Source of the DNA: Bacteroidota bacterium | GTDB lineage: Bacteria > Bacteroidota > Bacteroidia > Flavobacteriales > Flavobacteriaceae | Direction: 5' to 3' | Assembly (NCBI GenBank): GCA_021793135.1 | Contig: JAJYTI010000099.1 | Span: 1-8,020, forward strand | Length of the DNA: 8,020 nt | Shown here: piece by piece, positions 3,732-8,020 of the stretch | Position numbering within the stretch: the first letter of the stretch is position 1 | How the letters are laid out: every line of letters begins with the position of its first letter | The notes under the pieces: model-generated | What the model was told of the DNA's origin: nothing | What the model saw: only the letters and a program-made list of their open reading frames with translations | Databases searched by the model: none | Program-made: the position numbers and the translations under genes

Positions 3732-6347
3732 TTAGTCAAACAAAGTAGGTTGTCCGTCCCTATCGTCTTTTTTACCTTCTTCTATTGTTTCTGATTCAGC
3801 ATCTGCTTCCTCTTCCTCTTCTATCACTGGTGGCTCTAATGGTTCTAACGCGTTAATCTCCAGCACCTTATCTTTAGTCAATTGATTTCCTAGCGCAGTA
3901 ATTCCTCGGACAGCAATAAACTCCTCTAAGTTTACTTCCAGATTATCCTTACGTTGTTTATTACGCTCTTTAACAAATACTACCTCCGCCATCGGACGAT
4001 AATCTGTAAGTATCAATTCTAAGTATGAATCGGAATGCTCGGTAATAATCAGTTCTTCTTTATCTGGATTCTCAACAAGGAATCGTTTTACATAGAAAAG
4101 CTCACGTTCTCCATCCCAATAAATCAAAGACAATGGTTTTTCTGGAATCCATTTTTCCAACACTACCATATTGTCTTCAAAATGTAAACTCATGTCAGGA
4201 ATAACAGTACGCAAGAACCCATCACTATTGATTATCAACAAACGATCATCGCTAGTAAACTCCCCTAACAGTTCTCCTCGTCCATCTACATTAAGTCGAC
4301 GAACGGTATCATCAAACCAAATCTTTCTGGGCTTTAATGTAGAAAGACCTTTCTCTTTTAGTTCGATTTTCCTTATAGGGTAACGACTTGCAATATTTCC
4401 TTTTGTATTTCGTCCTCGCACGGCAAGTTCTGAAAAATCTAAATCGAATTTCAAACGTTTAGCTTTCGCTTTCTGACGTAAATATATCGTTACGATTTCT
4501 GCTTCGCCATTCGGATTGGCAGTAAAATACAACACTTGAGAGCCTTTGGTCCCTTGCGTTAAATCGTATTCTCTGTCTCGTATTGCAGCGGTAACCGCAA
4601 ATCGTTTTACATAACTTCTACCACGAGCACCATCGCGATAAATCATATTATAAATAGTACGTTTGTCTTTGCGTTTAAATACCGCTACGTGAATAATATT
4701 TTTACCTACAAAGGTTTTAGAATCAACCTTGGTAACCATCATCTTACCCTCCTCGGTAAAAACAATTATATCGTCTATCTCACTACAATCGGTTACGTAT
4801 TCATCTTTACGCATACTAGTACCGATAAAACCTTCCTCTCGATTTACATACAGCTTTGTGTTACGAATCACTACTTTAGTAGCTTCAATATCTTCGAAAA
4901 CGCGAATTTCGGTTTTACGCTCTCTACCCTTACCGTAAGTTTTCTTTAATTCTTGAAAATAAGCAATAGCGTAATCAATTAAATGCGCTAAATGATGCTT
5001 TACTTGAGCAATTTCACCTTCTAAAGCTTCAATACGTTGTTGCGCTTTGTCTATATCGAATTTAGAAATTCGTTTAATACGGATTTCTGTCAGACGAACG
5101 ATATCTTCTTCTGTAACTTCACGTTTTAAGTGGGTAATATGTGGTTTTAAACCTTTATCAATTGCTGAAATCACTCCTTCCCAAGTAGATTCCTCTTCAA
5201 TATCATGATAAATTCTGTTCTCGATAAAGATTCTCTCTAAAGAAGCAAAGTGCCATTTATCTTCTAGCTCTTGTAATTGGATCTCTAATTCTTGTTTTAA
5301 CAAGTCTACCGTCCTATCTGTAGAGCGTCGCAACATTTCTGTAACACCTATAAATAGCGGTCTATTATCCTCAATAACACAAGCTAACGGTGAAATAGAC
5401 ATCTCACAATTCGTAAATGCATACAGAGCATCTATAGTTTTATCTGGTGAGATATCGTTTGGAAGATGCACTAGAATTTCTACCTCTGCTGCGGTATTAT
5501 CTTCTATTTTTCTAATTTTTATACTTCCTTTTTCATTTGCACGCAACACAGAGTCTATCAAACTTCCAGTAGTGGTTCCAAATGGAATTTCAGAAATACG
5601 TAAAGTATTTCTATCTTCTATATGAATCCTTGCACGACAACGAATACGTCCGCCGCGAAGGCCATCATTATACTCCGATATATCAATTATCCCACCCGTT
5701 GGGAAGTCTGGATATAATTTAAAGCCTTTTCCCTGTAGATGTTTTATCGATCCATCTATAAGCTCATTAAAATTGTGTGGAAGAATTTTAGTAGATAGAC
5801 CTACTGCAATCCCTTCTGCTCCTTGTGCTAGTAATAATGGAAATTTAACCGGTAAGTTTACTGGTTCTTTTCGTCTACCATCATAAGATGCTTGCCATTC
5901 CGTGATTTTTGGTTGAAAAAGCACCTGCAAAGCAAATTTAGACAGACGTGCTTCAATATACCTTGGAGCAGCAGCACTATCTCCGGTAAGAATATTTCCC
6001 CAGTTACCTTGCATATCTATGAGCAAGTCCTTCTGTCCCATTTGCACCATAGCATCCCCAATACTAGCATCCCCATGTGGGTGATACTGCATGGTATGTC
6101 CAACTAGGTTTGCCACTTTATTGTAACGCCCGTCATCCAAGTCTTTCATAGACTGCATAATACGGCGTTGCACTGGCTTAAACCCATCTTCTATGGCAGG
6201 CACTGCTCGTTCTAAAATTACATAGGAAGCATAATCTAAAAACCAATCTTTATACATTCCCGAAATTCGCTTAATGCTTTCCCCATCGGAAGACATCTGC
6301 TCATCGTTCGATTCAAATTGGTTATTATCCAATGTATTCTCACTCAT
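3732..6347 (-). CDS. parC: DNA topoisomerase IV subunit A (ParC)
   Basis: ParC (871 residues) cuts and rejoins DNA in topoisomerase IV, which unlinks replicated chromosomes. The breakage-reunion core spans about 30-490. It holds the HPHGD motif (89-93) and the catalytic tyrosine Tyr130 in APRYIEARLS, preceded by Arg129. A coiled-coil segment near 430-470 (DKAQQRIEALEGEIAQVKHH) leads to the KYGKGRERKTE-like gate region. Residues from about 490 to 830 form the beta-pinwheel DNA-wrapping domain. There is no gyrase-type QRRGGKG box; IAVRGITALGNQLT (811-824) stands in its place, which favours ParC over GyrA. The positions equal to E. coli ParC Ser80 and Glu84 are Ala94 and Asp98. The tail (about 840-871) is very acidic and ends QPTLFD. 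The gene follows parE by 52 bp and precedes mscL by 18 bp. The ATG at 6345-6347 gives a short disordered N-terminus. Whole-sequence resemblance is to flavobacterial ParC. Confidence 0.96.
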   Translation of the reverse strand: MSENTLDNNQFESNDEQMSSDGESIKRISGMYKDWFLDYASYVILERAVPAIEDGFKPVQRRIMQSMKDLDDGRYNKVANLVGHTMQYHPHGDASIGDAMVQMGQKDLLIDMQGNWGNILTGDSAAAPRYIEARLSKFALQVLFQPKITEWQASYDGRRKEPVNLPVKFPLLLAQGAEGIAVGLSTKILPHNFNELIDGSIKHLQGKGFKLYPDFPTGGIIDISEYNDGLRGGRIRCRARIHIEDRNTLRISEIPFGTTTGSLIDSVLRANEKGSIKIRKIEDNTAAEVEILVHLPNDISPDKTIDALYAFTNCEMSISPLACVIEDNRPLFIGVTEMLRRSTDRTVDLLKQELEIQLQELEDKWHFASLERIFIENRIYHDIEEESTWEGVISAIDKGLKPHITHLKREVTEEDIVRLTEIRIKRISKFDIDKAQQRIEALEGEIAQVKHHLAHLIDYAIAYFQELKKTYGKGRERKTEIRVFEDIEATKVVIRNTKLYVNREEGFIGTSMRKDEYVTDCSEIDDIIVFTEEGKMMVTKVDSKTFVGKNIIHVAVFKRKDKRTIYNMIYRDGARGRSYVKRFAVTAAIRDREYDLTQGTKGSQVLYFTANPNGEAEIVTIYLRQKAKAKRLKFDLDFSELAVRGRNTKGNIASRYPIRKIELKEKGLSTLKPRKIWFDDTVRRLNVDGRGELLGEFTSDDRLLIINSDGFLRTVIPDMSLHFEDNMVVLEKWIPEKPLSLIYWDGERELFYVKRFLVENPDKEELIITEHSDSYLELILTDYRPMAEVVFVKERNKQRKDNLEVNLEEFIAVRGITALGNQLTKDKVLEINALEPLEPPVIEEEEEADAESETIEEGKKDDRDGQPTLFD

Positions 6348-6399
6348 AAATAGAAGCTATTATTTTTAAAATATTTTTTTTGATGTTTTAGTCCTGATT

Positions 6400-8020
6400 C
6401 TATTCCTCGATAGTATCTAACTCTACTCGTAGGTTATCGATAATAAACTCTTGACGTTCTGGAGTGTTTTTCCCCATATAGAAAGACAACATAGATTCTA
6501 GCTGTACGGCCTTATCAAGCATTACAGGGTCTAAGCGCATATCTTCACCTATAAAGTTCTTAAATTCATCTGGCGAAATTTCACCCAAACCTTTAAATCT
6601 TGTAATTTCTGGATTAGGTTTTAGTTTATCTATCGCTTCTAAACGCTCCTCATTGCTATAACAGTAAATGGTTTCCTTTTTATTTCGTACTCGGAATAAA
6701 GGAGTTTGTAATATATATACATGTCCTTCTTTAATAAGTTCTGGAAAGAATTGAAGGAAGAAAGTAATTATCAAAAGTCGAATGTGCATCCCATCTACAT
6801 CCGCATCGGTAGCGATTACTATATTGTTATATCGTAAATCTTCTAAAGATTCTTCAATATTTAGTGCAGCCTGAAGGAGATTAAACTCTTCGTTTTCATA
6901 CACAATCTTCTTCGTCATTCCATAAGTATTCAAAGGTTTACCTCGCAAGGAGAAAACTGCTTGTGTGTTTACATCTCTACTTTTGGTTATACTACCACTT
7001 GCCGAATCTCCCTCTGTAATAAACAATGTAGTCTCTAGGCGTCTCTCGTGTTTCATATCTCCTAAATGCACACGACAGTCTCGAAGCTTTTTATTGTGTA
7101 AGCTTGCTTTTTTAGCTCGCTCTCTAGCCAACTTACGTACTCCAGTAAGTTCTTTACGCTCGCGTTCTGCTTGTAAAATTTTACGCTGAATTTTATCTGC
7201 TACTTCTGGATTCTTATGTAAGAAGTTATCCAAATAAGTTTTTACAAAATCATTTATATAAGTACGAACAGTAGGCAGATCTCCTCCCATATCGGTAGAG
7301 CCAAGTTTGGTTTTTGTTTGACTTTCAAAAACGGGCTCCATAACCTTAATACTTACTGCAGCAACAATCGATTTTCTAATATCGCTTGCGTCGTAATTCT
7401 TTTCATAGAAATCACGAAAAGTACGCACAACCGCTTCTCTAAAAGCAGACAAGTGAGTTCCTCCCTGCGTAGTGTGCTGCCCGTTAACGAAGCTATAATA
7501 CTCCTCGCTATATTGAGATTTGCTGTAGGTAATGGCTACTTCTATATCTTCTCCTCTAAGATGAATAATCGGGTGAAGCATCTCTTCCTCTCCCATATTA
7601 TCCAATAGAAGATCCTTAAGTCCATCTTTAGAAATATACTTCTCGCCGTTAAAATCTATAGTAAGTCCAGGATTCAGATACACGTAGTTTTTCAACATCT
7701 TCTCTACGTATTCTTTACGATATTTAAAGTTTTTAAAAATCGTTTCGTCTGGTGTAAATATTACTTTAGTTCCTTTCCTTCTACTTGTTTCTTGCACTTC
7801 TGGATCGGAAACTAACTCGCCTATATTAAACTCAGCTTCTTTAAGTTGTTTATCACGAACCGATTCTACTTTAAAGAAAGTCGATAATGCATTAACGGCT
7901 TTGGTACCAACTCCATTTAGTCCTACTGATTTTTTGAACGCGCGTGTATCGTATTTACCACCTGTATTCATCTTAGACACTACATCTACGACCTTCCCTA
8001 AAGGAATTCCGCGCCCATAA
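6400..8020 (-). CDS. parE: DNA topoisomerase IV subunit B (ParE), N-terminus cut by window edge
   Basis: ParE supplies the ATPase and TOPRIM parts of topoisomerase IV. The frame stays open to the right edge and 539 residues are visible. Counting from the edge, the sequence begins YGRGIPLGKVVDVVSKMNTG, the end of the GHKL ATP-binding motif region, then the glycine-rich SVGLNGVGTKAVNALS loop. The transducer segment with QTKTKLGS (the ATP-contacting lysine loop) follows. The TOPRIM domain has EGDSASG (bases 6994-7014), holding the catalytic glutamate, and DADVDG (6790-6807), the metal-binding aspartates. RFKGLGE, typical of type IIA B subunits, lies further on. Judging by family size, roughly 80 N-terminal residues are missing, including the ATPase glutamate. 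A GTG at 7978-7980 could be mistaken for a start but is an internal valine codon. Pairing with parC and the absence of the insertion found in some GyrB proteins support ParE, although GyrB is the main alternative. Confidence 0.94.
   Translation of the reverse strand, partial: YGRGIPLGKVVDVVSKMNTGGKYDTRAFKKSVGLNGVGTKAVNALSTFFKVESVRDKQLKEAEFNIGELVSDPEVQETSRRKGTKVIFTPDETIFKNFKYRKEYVEKMLKNYVYLNPGLTIDFNGEKYISKDGLKDLLLDNMGEEEMLHPIIHLRGEDIEVAITYSKSQYSEEYYSFVNGQHTTQGGTHLSAFREAVVRTFRDFYEKNYDASDIRKSIVAAVSIKVMEPVFESQTKTKLGSTDMGGDLPTVRTYINDFVKTYLDNFLHKNPEVADKIQRKILQAERERKELTGVRKLARERAKKASLHNKKLRDCRVHLGDMKHERRLETTLFITEGDSASGSITKSRDVNTQAVFSLRGKPLNTYGMTKKIVYENEEFNLLQAALNIEESLEDLRYNNIVIATDADVDGMHIRLLIITFFLQFFPELIKEGHVYILQTPLFRVRNKKETIYCYSNEERLEAIDKLKPNPEITRFKGLGEISPDEFKNFIGEDMRLDPVMLDKAVQLESMLSFYMGKNTPERQEFIIDNLRVELDTIEE

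Noticed and set aside
4171..4949. Plus-strand open frames opposite parC (also 5892-6107), and opposite parE at 6965-7608
   Set aside because: They lie antisense inside strongly conserved genes, have no family resemblance or promoter, and are shadows of the real coding frame.
7978..7980. GTG as the start of parE
   Set aside because: The frame remains open to the right edge and the 13 codons before it encode YGRGIPLGKVVDV, a conserved part of the ATPase domain, so this is an internal valine codon.

Overview
This window looks like ordinary core chromosome of an AT-rich member of the Bacteroidota, most likely order Flavobacteriales. The evidence is threefold. The topoisomerase IV subunits and HisRS read like flavobacterial proteins. 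Promoter-like boxes have the Bacteroidota form TAnnTTTG rather than TATAAT. Shine-Dalgarno sites in front of the genes are absent or very weak. I found no insertion sequence, prophage, CRISPR array, toxin-antitoxin pair or defence system.

Layout, left to right. (1) Positions 1-196, minus strand: the N-terminal 65 codons of hisS, cut by the left edge, with an apparent GTG start. (2) 197-783: a long, very AT-rich non-coding stretch holding a probable hisS promoter box and a leader hairpin. (3) 784-2019, plus strand: a stand-alone MacB/FtsX-type ABC permease. (4) 2005-2478, minus strand: a small acidic soluble protein, probably of the flavobacterial DUF6495 family, overlapping the 3' end of the permease gene by 15 bp tail to tail. 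(5) 2613-2840, plus strand: a 75-residue single-span membrane protein of unknown function, divergent from (4). (6) 2915-2988, minus strand: tRNA-Arg(UCU) with its own promoter and a clear hairpin terminator. (7) 3135-8020, minus strand: an apparent operon parE-parC-mscL, with parE cut by the right edge.

How the genes work together. ParE (ATPase and TOPRIM subunit) and ParC (DNA-cleaving subunit) form topoisomerase IV, which decatenates daughter chromosomes. MscL, 18 nt behind parC, is the large-conductance mechanosensitive channel and probably shares the transcript. HisRS and tRNA-Arg belong to translation but are not functionally coupled here. The permease lacks an ATPase or membrane-fusion partner in the window.

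Nothing here amounts to a new system. The points most worth a second look are a clamp-binding-like QPTLF motif at the extreme C-terminus of ParC, an MscL with a long acidic Pro/Glu linker, the convergent gene overlap at 2005-2019, the lack of a clear terminator between mscL and the tRNA gene, and the orphan permease behind a long AT-rich leader region.
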